This document shows, one piece after another, positions 41,485 to 52,548 of a stretch of DNA of 64,000 bases. The notes below the pieces were generated by a model. The model was not told where the DNA came from. It was given only the letters and a program-made list of their open reading frames with translations, and searched no databases. Numbering within the stretch: position 1 is the first letter of the stretch; each line of letters starts with the position of its first letter. The translations under genes were made by a program, and so were the position numbers. Source of the DNA: Gonatopus flavifemur (Eukaryota; Arthropoda; Insecta; Hymenoptera; Dryinidae); NCBI GenBank assembly GCA_018340375.1, contig JAFFJZ010000050.1, forward strand, positions 372,001-436,000, given 5' to 3'.

Positions 41485-41566
41485 ACACTGAGTGCGCACT
41501 GGAATATTCTCGTCCTTCTCAAACCTCATAAACAAAATAAAGAACGAAAATATTTCAGTGCACACT
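41485..41566. repeat. Short imperfect hairpin
   Basis: CACTGAGTGCGCACTGGAATATTCTCG on the left pairs imperfectly with CGAAAATATTTCAGTGCACACTGAGTG on the right. Arms are about 30 bp around an A-rich loop. It may be a small MITE relic, as no target-site duplication was found. Confidence 0.45.
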
Positions 41567-42079
41567 GAGTGCAATCAGTGCAGCCCAATGGAATGGCTAT
41601 AAATTTATAGTTGCCACTATCATGAGTACCTACAAAGATTACATACAATTCCGTAGAGTATCGAGTCTGAAAGTTCATGATTCTGAGATTGCACACGCCC
41701 GAATTTTTCGAATTCAAACCGAATTACGAAAAAAGAATCCTACTGTTTAGTTTTGTTCATTGTAATCATATTATATCGTAATACCGAATTTTCATATCGA
41801 ATTTCTTTCATTGGTTGGGAGTTTTTAATAAGTTTACTATGAGTTACTAGTTTTTAAGCAATGGGGAAAATTCAGTTTTGTGATCATTCGGCATTATGGA
41901 ATACTACCGATTGATGATAAACATTGATATGACTTTTGCAATTGTTCATTACGTTTAAAAAACATCAATGATGAGTGGGTCCATAGGAAAAACGCTGCTT
42001 AATTAGCAACTATGATGAATACACAAGAAGTTCTCAATTCAGATTGGATTTACTCAATTTAGTGATGATAGAAATATTA

Positions 42080-42215
42080 TATTGTAATATAAATAAAAAT
42101 TATAGTACACCGAAAGAAATTATAGTATATTTTCGTACTATATAGTATGATCATAGTACATAGTACGGGCGTCGAAATAATAGTACAAATACTATAATTA
42201 TAGTACACATCCCAA
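42080..42215. repeat. TATAGTAC-rich low-complexity segment
   Basis: The words TATAGTAC, TAGTAC and ATAGTAT recur about a dozen times in 130 bp, so the stretch is strongly self-complementary. No gene is visible. Confidence 0.5.
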
Positions 42216-42235
42216 CACTGCAGCTCAGTAATATC

Positions 42236-42700
42236 GATGGTGAAACTACTTGGCCCAAGTAATTGGTGGAAAAAAGGGATATCTAATTTGAAGATGGACA
42301 TCCGCCCAAAAAGATTTCCTTACGACTTGTTTCAACAATTACTAACTAACATGAATATGAACCCCGGAATCGTATTCGGAGAATTGTATGCAAAAATGGG
42401 TGGTTCGGAAAATTTTTGCTCAACAAACAGTTTCAAATCCTCCATCCCCGTTAGCACCTACGGCGAAACTGCTTAGGCCATGGGAAGTAATTGATGGGAA
42501 TAAGGTATGTGCTTGAAGGATAAGCATCTGCAGAAACAATTTCCTAAAATCTGCTCAAACAATTATTATTTGAAAAAATTGTAAAATCCAACTGTAAAAA
42601 CTTGTTCATTCCCCAACTAAATATCCTATTCCTGCTAGCAGTTTCGCCGTGAACGTCAATAGGTATGGAGGATTCGAAATTATTTTCGCTTTCTCTTCAT
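42236..42700. repeat. Degenerate direct/inverted repeat, probable TE relic
   Basis: GGTGAAACTACTTGGCCC at 42239 and GGCGAAACTGCTTAGGCC at 42461 begin two diverged direct copies that both continue into a GTAATTG(G/A)TGG word. GCAGTTTCGCCGTGAACG near 42640, with the GGAGGATTCGAAATTATTTT that follows, is the inverted counterpart of the block ending at 42473. This is a scrambled foldback-like relic. Its open frames are not protein genes. Confidence 0.5.
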
Positions 42701-45700
42701 AAACTTTTGCGATAGATAACAAAATTTTCCGAACCAGTGATTCTTGCATGAAATTTTCTGGAGAAAATTGAGTTAGTATTCTGTTCAGACAATAATTATT
42801 CAGATAAACCTTTTCGGAACAAGTGTCATTTTCTTCATGGATGCATATTGAATACTAATATATACATATCTATTCACATGAATTTCAATATCCCTAGCAA
42901 AAATGACTCTAGCCACCTCATAGTTAATATCAAAGCCTTTTCTAGTAACTAGTTTCACTGCTAGTGCCTTGAAAGGTGCTAGACAACCGCTATAATTATT
43001 TCTACTTGGAATATTTCATGAAAGTTTCAATTAATTTTGTTCTATTGTACTCTATTCCATGATTCTTTATAAACGTTAATGATAAAAGTTGTTTCCTTGA
43101 ACATTTTTGTCCATTGATTATTCTCAAATCAAACATGAACCTGTACGACCTTTTGGTCTCCAAATTATTTGTTATAAATTTTGCAATCCATCTTTCATCT
43201 GGTCTAACAATCTTATTCGACTGAGTAATTCCATGGAATTGCTATTCTTATCAACAATATATTAGTTCCAAGCGAGACCTTGCATTAGAATCAGTTTGAT
43301 GAGATTTTCTAACAAAAGTAATTTATTATAAGTTAGTAATTTCGAAGTTATCAATGTAAAAAAATATACAAGGGTTCACTATGGTACCTGCAAATAAGAG
43401 CAGAGAGTCAGTGTAGTCAATGCTCATAAAGTCAGGTAAGCGGGGATAACTGTACGGTTAGAAACTTTACTTACTCTAACACGTTCAACAGATAGGTAAG
43501 CTCATAATAATTTTCAAACTGTGCAATTCGATATTTCGTTTCATAACAGTGAAAGTCATTTCTCAACATAGGGCATCGTTTTCAATGAGATGGCACATTT
43601 TAAATGTGTTAATTTTGTTATTCAGAGTGAATGGTCCTTCGGGTAAAACTCTTCAATCCTCTTCCTCTATGTACAAAAACGTAATCTCAACATTCTTCCT
43701 CCGTTTCCGAAAAGAATTGAATTCCATAAGTGCAATTTTGCGCTCTGTTTTACACGCATCTATAAATGAAAATTCATTTTTTTTTCATGTTTTGAGAATT
43801 CATATTTTTGATATTTATCTACTCTAAAAAGTAATATTGGAACGTCACGCATTACATGTCCTTTTTTCAATGTATTTGGAGTATATGAGTATAATATCTT
43901 GTAATGATTAATTTCAAAATGTTCAAGTATAATAATTTATAATGCACTCGAAATAGATTTGATAAATTTGGAGTATTGCCATTTATTATTTTCAGAGTAC
44001 ATATCGAAGTTATTCATTGCAATGTGTTATGACCAACGATTCAACCGGATTAAACACAGGGACACGAAGTGCTTAAAATTCGAACGCGTTTTATTTAGTG
44101 TATTCTGATGTTGTGGAAGTTTGAATCGTTTATAGAAACGAAACAAAGATTCAAACCCACAAAATCTGATGGATCATCGTTATTTATCTTCTCGAATTAA
44201 CTCCTAGGAACTGGAAACATCGTTCAAGGGATCTGCTGAAAGATTTTGAGTCTTTCACAGTTACGTATTGCGTTATTTGATTACTATTTCGTTCCAATAA
44301 GCAATTAAAACTTTAACAACATGTATTTTCCATAACAATTCGTTACTAAAATGATATTTTCGGCTTTTCTCCACTTTTGAGATCCATTGCGTTAAAAATA
44401 AATACCGGGGATGTATTATTTTAAAAAAATTACGGACATTCTTTTAATACTTCTATAGAATATATATTCTAGGAGGTCATTATTTTTTCAATGCACTCTG
44501 ATAGTGAATAAATCAAAGCATATCATCAACAACGCCAACATGCTGTTTTTCAATAGGGAAGTAGAATTAAGAGTTATAATAAAGCTATTTATCGTGATAC
44601 TATTCTAGAACTTATGACTATAGTACGCAAAAACAACTTGAAACTATAACGAACTATTTCAATAATTTCGGAATGACGACTGTAAATAATTATGTTGAGG
44701 CTGAATAATGTTCAATGTGTTTTCTCCCGAGAATAAATGAAAAAAATTATTATTCTTCGTTCACGACGATGACAATCTATTTTCCGAAAATATTGTGTTT
44801 TGAATTGGTATTTCATTTCGATTTGTTGACAGTTAGTCCAACAGTAGGCAATCCTCTTCGTGAAAGAAACACGGTATCTGTCACAAGACCGTCCGAGACC
44901 CTTGAGAATGACCCTGTCATCACGAGGATATACTTTTCCATTCGGAGCGTGGACTCATAGAAAATGTACCACGTGAATGCAAACAGGAAGAAATCGAGAA
45001 TCTGAAACTCTTGAGGACATCAGTCGGTTACCCTGACATTCAAGATTTCTTAGAATTCTCGTGACGGAGTTTCACATTTCACTTTCACGTGTATCTTATG
45101 ATCACCGACTGACTCCCTTCTTCTTTACGTCACAAATTTTTTCATTCATGACCACTTTGCTGGATGATCCAAAGTTCCTTTCGTTTTTTCATATAAAAGG
45201 AGAATGAATTATTTTTCCACTTGAGAAATACTCAAAACTGCGATATTTAAATATTCGTGAGTTTGAATATTATTCATTTACTTATTGATGAATTACTTGA
45301 TGATAGTCGAGTGTTTTATATTGTAGAAAAAAAATGAAGATTTTCATCAACGCGGCACGAAACAGGTGGATGAGCACGAGCCAAAGCAAGGGTTTACTTG
45401 CAATTAGATTGTCATGGTCGGAAGACTCCTCCTTTTGATTCTGTAAAATTATTTGCTGTTCAACGGAACAGAAACCTTTTGATGTCTGTGAAACCACATC
45501 GGAAAAAAGCAGTGCGCGTTTGTTCTACTATTGCTTTCATTTTGCCACACTACATTTACATGCTCACGCGATTCAGCACGTGTAATAATGATTATGCACA
45601 AGGTTTACGTGATTACATACTCTTTTTTTTTTTTCTTCCGAACCTTACACACAAGCACCCTCCAATGTTTTCAGTCCTCTTCGTATCTTGAGCTTTCCTT

Positions 45701-46756
45701 CGAGTTTGCGGTATCTTGTAGTACTATAAACCGCTTCTGCCAAGATCGTTCTTTCATAATTAGTACACGAATGTCAAGTGCATTGTTCCGAAGCATGATT
45801 TTTAATTAATTCCATCGCAGATATATAAATTAAAAACGAATTTTTCTGTTTTTCTTTAAGATGAGTTACCACAACGGATTTTATGTAGCGCATTACAGTT
45901 GATGTGTCAATGGATGTGGAATCTGTGTTCAGATAAGCAAACAAAAAGATATACATGATGGGGAATAACATGTTACGGCAGAACAGCTAGTATGCAAATG
46001 AAGAGAAAAATAGAATAGAACAAAATGGAAAAAGACAAAAAGTATCATTGTGCATTCTTACGCATGAAGATGATGAATTATTTTAACGAGCCATTCCTTG
46101 AAACTTTTTTGTACATTGAATGCAATTCGTGTTACGTATAGCGTGAATGGGAGATATCTCTCAGAAAAAATTCTCCGTGAAACTGGAAATCCATAACGCA
46201 AAAAACACACGAGGGGTAAAAGGAATCTTTCAACGGTATAAGAGGAGAACGGGAACTATAAATGATAATATATGTGATTTCTTTTGAATCTTTTTCTTCT
46301 CTTCATAAATATATACAATAAGTCTAAAATTTGACCGGAAACACTGTGTCTTTTCTCTTTCTCCTCCTCCTCTCTCTTTTTTCAAGGAGGCACTGGTATA
46401 CCAGCATCCAAATAAGACTTGCTTGCTACGTCTCTTCTACCCCCGCTATCCTCTTCCTCTTCAACAATTTTGTCTATCACGAGGACTGAATTCGAAATTT
46501 AGGAGCTACCTTCTTTGTGTCTTCTCTCAACGTTCGTCAAACGTTGAAGGAGTAATAAGTATGAAAAGAAGAAAACAAGAGAAAACGTATTTCGTTTCCT
46601 TCGGTTGTTGACCGTACTTTTATGCACATGAAAAAAGAATTTCAATTTCAAACAATACGCATATATCAGAGCTTCTACATGGTGATTTGGAATATCTTTG
46701 TCATGGATAATATTGTTGAAATGGGAGGTTTATTTTATTATAATTGAATAAATGTA
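42701..46756. other. AT-rich stretch, no identifiable gene
   Basis: About 4 kb of single-copy-looking DNA. Short open frames (60-97 codons) occur on both strands with no recognisable domain or codon structure, and I do not accept any as a gene. Small features seen are a hairpin at about 44113-44162 (TTTGAATC paired with GATTCAAA), an oligo-T run at about 45625-45636 and a CT-rich tract at about 46347-46384. An intron or UTR of a host gene cannot be excluded. Confidence 0.5.
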
Positions 46757-47003
46757 CACTGTAAGAAAAATTTGTTGAATTCCAAACAAAAATGTTCGGA
46801 AATTTACAAATTAGTTTTGGAAAAAGGATTTTCGAACTTTTTTGTAAATTTACAAACAAAAGTTTGTAAATTCTCGAAAATCTTCGTAAAATCACAAATT
46901 TTTTTGAATATTTACAAACTTTTGTTCGGTAATTTACAAAAAAAGTTTGTGTAAAAAACTGCCAAACTTTATTTGGAATTTCACAAAGAAATTTTTTACA
47001 GTG
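46757..47003. mobile_element. 247-bp MITE with TA target-site duplication
   Basis: Terminal inverted repeats CACTGTAAGAAAAATTTGTT and the complement of AAGAAATTTTTTACAGTG, extending through GAATTCCAAA/TTTGGAATTT. Flanked by TA at 46755-46756 and 47004-47005. The interior repeats the words TTTACAAACTTTTGT and TTTGTAAATT in both orientations. No coding capacity. Confidence 0.8.
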
Positions 47004-47279
47004 TATTTAATCCAACGAAAACATCCAAAGAAATATGTATGAAAAAATAAAACAGTATTCAATTTTGATTATTGTTACATTTATTGTGAATAGTTTGGCT
47101 TAAATTGGCTCCGTCTCAATTTGGGAATTGACTGAATTGCCACTTTTTCTATCGTCTCAGTGATTGTTTTTTGCACTTGCTTTACGCCAAAAATTAGGCG
47201 ACTTTTGACTGCATCTTAGATTTAGTCATCATATAATATGAATTCCTTCTCAACGTGTTTCATCAATACGAATAATGTT

Positions 47280-47370
47280 ATACAAAAGAATTTATTTTCA
47301 GAATTCTAAATGTTTGAGACATTATGAGCATGTTGAGATTTGTGGATGACATAGCTATGACTATATTAGC
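47280..47370 (+). pseudogene. Non-LTR retrotransposon RT fragment 1 (FVDD box)
   Basis: A short reading frame from 47324 encodes MSMLRFVDDIAM, the reverse-transcriptase catalytic box (usual form LRFADDIA) of a LINE-type element. The frame is closed upstream by a TGA at 47315-47317. The coding match stops exactly where a TA-flanked element begins at 47373 and resumes after it, so this is the 5' part of a split RT relic on the plus strand. Confidence 0.75.
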
Positions 47371-47372
47371 TA

Positions 47373-48133
47373 CACTGTTAAAAATTTCTTGAAATTTCAT
47401 GTACTTTCCATGTACATATGTGAATGAAAATTCAATTTTTGTGAACTGAAATAGGAATCCAAATACATGGTATTGAATTTTCAAGTTATTGTGCAGGTGA
47501 TTGAAAAAACTTAGAAACATTTAATCCATTATAATAACATAATAATACGATAATATCATTATAATTATAATCAAATCATGACTGTGATGGTATCCAACTG
47601 AAAATAACAAAAGTGATCCAAGTTGGTTTGGATTTGAAAAAAAATCTAAAAATGCTCATATCTTAAAAACTAATCTTCAAAAAACGAGAAATTCTCGTAT
47701 TATGGCTGCAGAATACGCCCTTGAAATACAATTTTTCTCACTGGGTCACCCTGTGTACTAACGCTTTGAGGAAGTCATCCACGTAATCACTTCAACTATG
47801 TACTAGTTAGATCACACGATTTGTTCAGTGTTTCTACATCACAAGTACATCTTGATTCACAAGTGTGAAGAATGAACATACAGGCGGAAAAATACTCCCA
47901 TCCACATAAGTGGCGATAGCTTGAATGATAGAGCTAGGGCGTCCGGTTTCGACGCCTCGCGTTAAAATCTTCAGAAGGTGATTGTTTTTTTCAAAAATCA
48001 TGAACATGTGCATAAAATTTGAAGAACTGTTTATTGAATTTTCAATACTACTGTACATTATTCTTCATTTACTTGAGTGGAAATTGCTTCCATTACTTGC
48101 GATTGAAAATTCAATCAGAAATTCATAACAGTG
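47373..48133. mobile_element. 761-bp TA-flanked element inserted in the LINE
   Basis: Ends CACTGTTAAAAATTTCTTGA and the complement of TTCATAACAGTG give matching terminal inverted repeats, flanked by TA at 47371-47372 and 48134-48135. The element separates the FVDD box from the following RT segment, which shows that it is an insertion. The interior is AT-rich, includes GGGTCACCCTGTGTA near 47744, and has short open frames but no recognisable transposase, so it is non-autonomous. The internal GGGTCACCCTGT word may mark another nested fragment. Confidence 0.75.
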
Positions 48134-48135
48134 TA

Positions 48136-48552
48136 CGAGTGGTGCTGAGTTAGAAAATATTCTCAACACCATGGAAACAATATTACTGGTAAACTATTGT
48201 ATGAAGATGAATAAGGACGAAACAAAATTCATGATTTGTACAACAGCCAAAACATCAAGAAGAACGGAAATCAAAATAGATGCAGAGACAATTCAGCAAG
48301 TGAAATAATTTAAATATCTAGGCAGGGTAATTACAGAAAACGGTAGGAGTGAAAAGATATAAGAGCTAGAATAGCACAAGGAAAACAGGCTTTCAACCAA
48401 AAAAAAACAATTACTATGCTCAAAGAATATTGGCTTAGCAGTAAGGAAGAAATTCTTGGAGAGTTACGTTTGGAGCACAGCATTATATGGTTGCGAAACT
48501 TGGACCATTGGAAAAACGGACCAACGAAGTCTTGAAGCTTTTGAAATGTGGT
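48136..48552 (+). pseudogene. Non-LTR retrotransposon RT fragment 2
   Basis: Translation in shifting frames gives ELENILNTMET, then YCMKMNKDETKFMIC, FKYLGRVITENG, RARIAQGKQAF and finally SALYGCETWT-like sequence ending EAFEMW. This is the thumb and C-terminal part of a LINE reverse transcriptase of the kind annotated as endonuclease-reverse transcriptase in arthropods; I do not assign a clade. A TAA replaces a codon just before FKYLG (about 48306-48308) and at least two frameshifts follow. The fragment is interrupted after TGGT at 48552 by the solo LTR. Confidence 0.8.
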
Positions 48553-49337
48553 TGTAACCGGACAAGATATACAAGAGGCAAATATATAAACAAATTAAGT
48601 TAGATAAGTAATAATCAATCTTAATGCTTGGAGAAGTATTAGGAGCATAATAATTACTTCAGTATAATGAACTATGCCATAATAGAATAGAACAAATTAG
48701 ATTGATAATGATGTCATAAGATAACATATGAAAGACACGGAATTTTGTATAAACAAAAAATTTTTTCTCATAAAAGTTGACCGATATGATCGGAAGATTG
48801 TTCTAAGCATAATCATTAACTTTCAATAATAAATTGTTATAATTTAGGGTGAAACAGGATAATTAGGAACGGTCTGATGCGGGTATATAAGGAGCGTTGC
48901 TTGCACAAACGGGCATTCAGTATTCAGCTGTGAGTAAGGATAGTACTCCAGTGGAAAGATTGTTTCAAAGTTGAAGTGCTTAAATTGTGAAAAATAAAAT
49001 AATGTATTGAACAAAATAAAGTGTTATTGATTGAGAATATTATGTGTGATGAGTTATTAATATGGATAGAAATATTCAAGATAGTGATTAAAATTTACAT
49101 GAAAATTCTCGTTGCAATTCTCGAACCTCACAATTCATATTTGTTCGGAGGCATACGAAGTGGTTTGGGTATTTTCCTGAAAATATCCTGGCGACCAAGA
49201 GCATATCTTCGAAGGGGTGGAATAATTCGTGGATTCTTCGGATCGAAGTGTTTCAATACTCAAATTCATATACGCGAACCTGCAAATACCACGTGAAGTT
49301 ATTTAAACATAATTTCACATAGCACGGTATAGCTACA
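48553..49337 (+). mobile_element. Solo LTR with 4-bp TSD (TGGT)
   Basis: A 785-bp sequence begins TGTAACCGG and ends AGCTACA, with the TG...CA termini of an LTR. It is flanked by TGGT at 48549-48552 and 49338-49341, and removing it rejoins the LINE frame (EAFEMW then CYRRML). It contains one promoter-like set and two AATAAA signals (48993-48998 and 49015-49020), all in plus orientation. No gag, pol or second LTR is present, so it is a product of LTR-LTR recombination. The 4-bp TSD and TATA/TCAGT core fit a Ty3/gypsy-type insect retrotransposon, but BEL or another group is possible. The 91-codon open frame at 49021 is not supported as a gene. Confidence 0.82.
48884..48921 (+). promoter_or_regulatory. 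LTR core promoter: TATA box plus TCAGT initiator
   Basis: TATATAA at 48884-48890 is followed by the arthropod initiator TCAGT at 48917-48921, putting the putative +1 A at 48919, about 30-35 bp downstream. A second TTCAG lies at 48924-48928. Together with the downstream AATAAA signals this defines a U3-R boundary near 48919 and an R region ending soon after 49020. Confidence 0.6.
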
Positions 49338-49680
49338 TGGTGTTACAGAAGGATGCTTAGAATAAAGCGGATACAGAGAGTGAAGAATGAAGAAGTACTG
49401 GAGAAGGTAAATGAAAAAAGAAGTATTTTGAAACATGTCGTGAAAAGGAGAAGTACTCTATAGAACATACATTAAGGCATGATAGTTTATTGGAAACAAT
49501 ATTGGAAGAAAAAATGAATGGTAAAACTCGCAAAGGTAGCCCTAGATTGAGTTATATGGAGCAAATTATACAAGATCAGGGTTATCGTAGATATGTAGAA
49601 ATTAAGCGTTGAGCGGATAATAGACAGGTTTGGAAGATTTCATCAGACCAGTCATAAGACTGATTACTTCAGGATGATGA
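49338..49680 (+). pseudogene. Non-LTR retrotransposon 3' end, fragment 3
   Basis: It resumes directly after the solo LTR with WCYRRMLRIKRIQRVKNEEV, then in other frames LRHDSLLETILEEKMNGK, GSPRLSYMEQIIQDQG and YRRYVEIKR. This is the conserved C-terminal tail of the same LINE ORF, with further frameshifts and stops (for example TAG near 49461). It ends at about 49680 in GATTACTTCAGGATGATGATG, a likely 3' terminus with short ATG repeats. Confidence 0.78.
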
Positions 49681-49689
49681 TGGAATGTT

Positions 49690-51500
49690 TGAGAAGTGAT
49701 TGTTAAATCCTGAACATTCCGAATTTCTAAGAATGTGATCCCGAAAAATCTTGTCCGGGCAAGAACTGAGCTTCAAAAACGGTTGAAGTGCTCGAAAATT
49801 TTGGGAAATATAATACATACATAGTGTGTGTAATGTAGACAGGATGAAGTGGTGATTTAGGTTCACATTTTCATATGAAAAGCCTCATGAAGTTTAGAAC
49901 AATATCCTAGTAGAACTCATTCTAGGCCCTCCTTCACCCATTACCTGGCACTATCGAGGCGGACTAGGCATACCCCTAATATCTGTGGTAAAAATGAAAT
50001 TTCAACGATGCCACGAGGTGTCATAAAAATTGAATGCAAATTTAATCCAAGAGGAGATTTGCGCATTTTGGAGAGTTGAATTACATTCCCTTTCGTGAAC
50101 GTACATCATATTTTTACCAGGGATGGCCAGCCAACTGTCTCCCAGTAAACACTGAACTAATGGACCTGTACTGGGTCTTCAATGAATGCCAGCAATTGCT
50201 TTGATGGTCCTCTATTGGCAGCCTTTGATGGCCCAGCGCGTATATGTCCCACCGGCCAGCATTCGGCCACATAATATTCAACCAACATCGTATGCCTTCA
50301 TTGAATCACCAAACTTTATCCACTGATTGAATATGAATGTCAAGACACGAATTCATGGTGAATTCAATATTATTTTGAACAAGAATCAAAAACGATGAAT
50401 TTATTGAAGACTATAAAATGAAAAAAAAAATTTATTGGATGAATGGTATTCATCTGCAATGATTTTCTTATCCTCAAACATGTCGTTGTTATCCAACGTG
50501 AAAGAATCCTGAGAAATTCTTTGTGTCCACGGTCACCCATCCAAACTTCTACCGCTCCTGAGAATGCTGCACATTCATGATCATGTTCAGAAGTCATTGG
50601 CGCGCTGCTGCCAGTCCTTAATTCTCGTTGGAGCACTAATTGGCGTTGTAGTGAATGGAAGATTATTGAAAATATATTCTGATCATGAATATACGGTACT
50701 TGAATCCACACACTGATTCATTCCTACTTTTACACTGAATCAAATGTTGGAAAGAATATCTCCATCACGAACAAGTTTTTTGTCGGGTGAGGACATCTAT
50801 ACTACTCGAAGTTTGATGAAATGTCCTCATGTGTTGTTATTGAATAGTGAACCACGTAACCTAATCACTTTGTTTATTCACATCACCTCACAATATATTC
50901 CAATAAAATAAAACCTGCATGATTCACTCGATACACGATACGAGGTATGATTTTATTTTCAATTGAAAATATAGAAATTAATTTTCGAATGAATGAAGAA
51001 TTCTCATAAAATATTAATTTAATGGGATGGGTTTGATCATCTGTTATACAACCAACAACAACAAAGTTCATAAGAATCGCAACAGATTGCAGTATGATAA
51101 TACGGGGAGCCATTATTGGCAACATATCGGGTCATTGCAATTCTGCCGTAATTTCCTGGCATCAGAAATGAACGTGATGTCATTATTGGCCCTTCGATGG
51201 AGAAGAATGTATCGAGTGTCATTGCACATCCTGTAAAGGCCCAATACATATTCACCAATGCCAGCATTCCACCGGCACTGCCAATGTTGATCCTTCAAAG
51301 AACCTGACCACAGTGTTTGCTGGGTCTAATCCCAAAGTATCAGAAGGTTTTATGAATGTTTCAAAAACCACTCACAATGCGCAGAAAATGTTGCAAAACA
51401 TCCAAAAAACGTTACAGAGACATACTGGTGACGTGTAAATGTCCGCATATGTCCAAATCACTTGCACATGGGTATCAAAAACAACATCCCTCTCACACCG
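49690..51500. other. Accessory stretch without a supported gene
   Basis: No domain is recognisable. Minus-strand open frames of up to 113 codons (about 50370-50711) show no known motif. Words built from CCAGCAT, CCACCGG, GGCCCA and CCAATG recur at 50145-50280 and 51190-51330. For example GAATGCTGGC with a nearby GGGCC occurs on the minus strand in both places, suggesting two diverged copies of a repeat element. Confidence 0.4.
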
Positions 51501-51504
51501 AAAA

Positions 51505-51560
51505 AAATGTTTTGTTAGAACAACAAAACTTTTGTTGTTTCAACAAAAGAATTTTGTTGA
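51505..51560. repeat. Short TTGTT/AACAA-rich inverted-repeat fragment
   Basis: CCGAAAAAAATGTTTTGTTA is followed by interleaved AACAAAA and TTTTGTT words. It resembles the end of a MITE related in style to the nearby CACTGAAAAAAAAG element, but no partner end or TSD is visible. Confidence 0.35.
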
Positions 51561-51715
51561 AATGTGATCAACCAAACGTTTTGTTGAAAACCATATTATT
51601 CCTTTGTTGCACACCTTTGGTTTCTAGGTAAATACATTTTGCTTGGGAAACCAAATCATATCGTCTGCAGACTGAAAATATTTTGTCCTGATGAGAAAAT
51701 CATGGACCAGATTGC

Positions 51716-51795
51716 AAAAAAAACCACCACCAGCAGACTTGAACACAGGTCTTCGGGACTGGAAGCGGAGGCTCCATCACTCAAGCCATTGCCAA
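51716..51795 (-). mobile_element. tRNA-derived SINE-like unit
   Basis: Read on the minus strand, the stretch contains an A-box-like TGGCTTGAGTGATGG (51774-51788), a GGCT...AGCC D-arm-like stem, and a B-box-like TGTTCAAGTCT (51735-51745). A run of eight T (51716-51723) in terminator position follows. Order and spacing match an RNA polymerase III tRNA-type promoter, while the T stem and acceptor stem do not pair well, so it is a SINE head or diverged tRNA pseudogene rather than a functional tRNA. Confidence 0.5.
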
Positions 51796-52548
51796 TCACT
51801 TGGATACGGGGACCTTCTTTGTATATATCAAGTTGTGTTCATGTTTCAAACTCGAACATCAAATACTGTGCCGTGTTAGGATTGAAGTGAGGGTGATTTT
51901 CTGATTTCTTCACGAATATCTATGGTACACGTAGACATGACTTTCATTGAAAAGTATACACTGAAAAAAAAGTTTTGGTAATGGTAACAAAAGTGTTTTG
52001 TTGTTTGATTTCTCATGACCATATTATATAATTTGTTCAAGGGAACCAAAAGGATGAATCATTTTGTACCTCGAACTATACTAATTCCAATTGTTTGGTT
52101 AAGATCAAGTACATTCCTTGGTTACCCACATCCTTTGAAAAAAACATATTATTCGGTTGTTTTCACAAGACTTACGCGGTTTTGTCCCACAAACAAAATA
52201 ATTTTGTCACTTCATAATGACTCCATCTTTGTAGTGAAAATATTCTTTTGCATTTCTGAAACGTAAATTCACATGAAAAGTTTTGTGTTGTTGCTAAAAT
52301 AATACATTCCTGCATGGAAGAATACTTTGATTTATTACAATCATATAAACTCGTGCACTGAGATGCATTGTTAATTGAATCTTACAAGGACAAAACCGCT
52401 TAAGTTTTGTGAAAACAACCAAATAATATGTTTTTTTCAAAGGATGTGGGTAACCAAGGAATGTACTTGATCTTAACCAAACAATTGGAATTAGTATAGT
52501 TCGAGGTACAAAATGATTCATCCTTTTGGTTCCCTTGAACAAATTATA

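Noticed and set aside
43549..46611. Several 60-97-codon open frames as genes
   Set aside because: No domain, overlapping on both strands, AT-rich composition and no splice or start support.
49021..49296. 91-codon open frame as a gene
   Set aside because: It lies wholly within the solo LTR, downstream of its poly(A) signals, with no recognisable motif.
50370..50711. 113-codon minus-strand open frame as a gene
   Set aside because: No recognisable domain and it lies in a region with diverged repeat words; evidence is insufficient.
51716..51795. Functional tRNA gene
   Set aside because: Promoter boxes fit, but acceptor and T stems do not pair, so a SINE or tRNA pseudogene is more likely.
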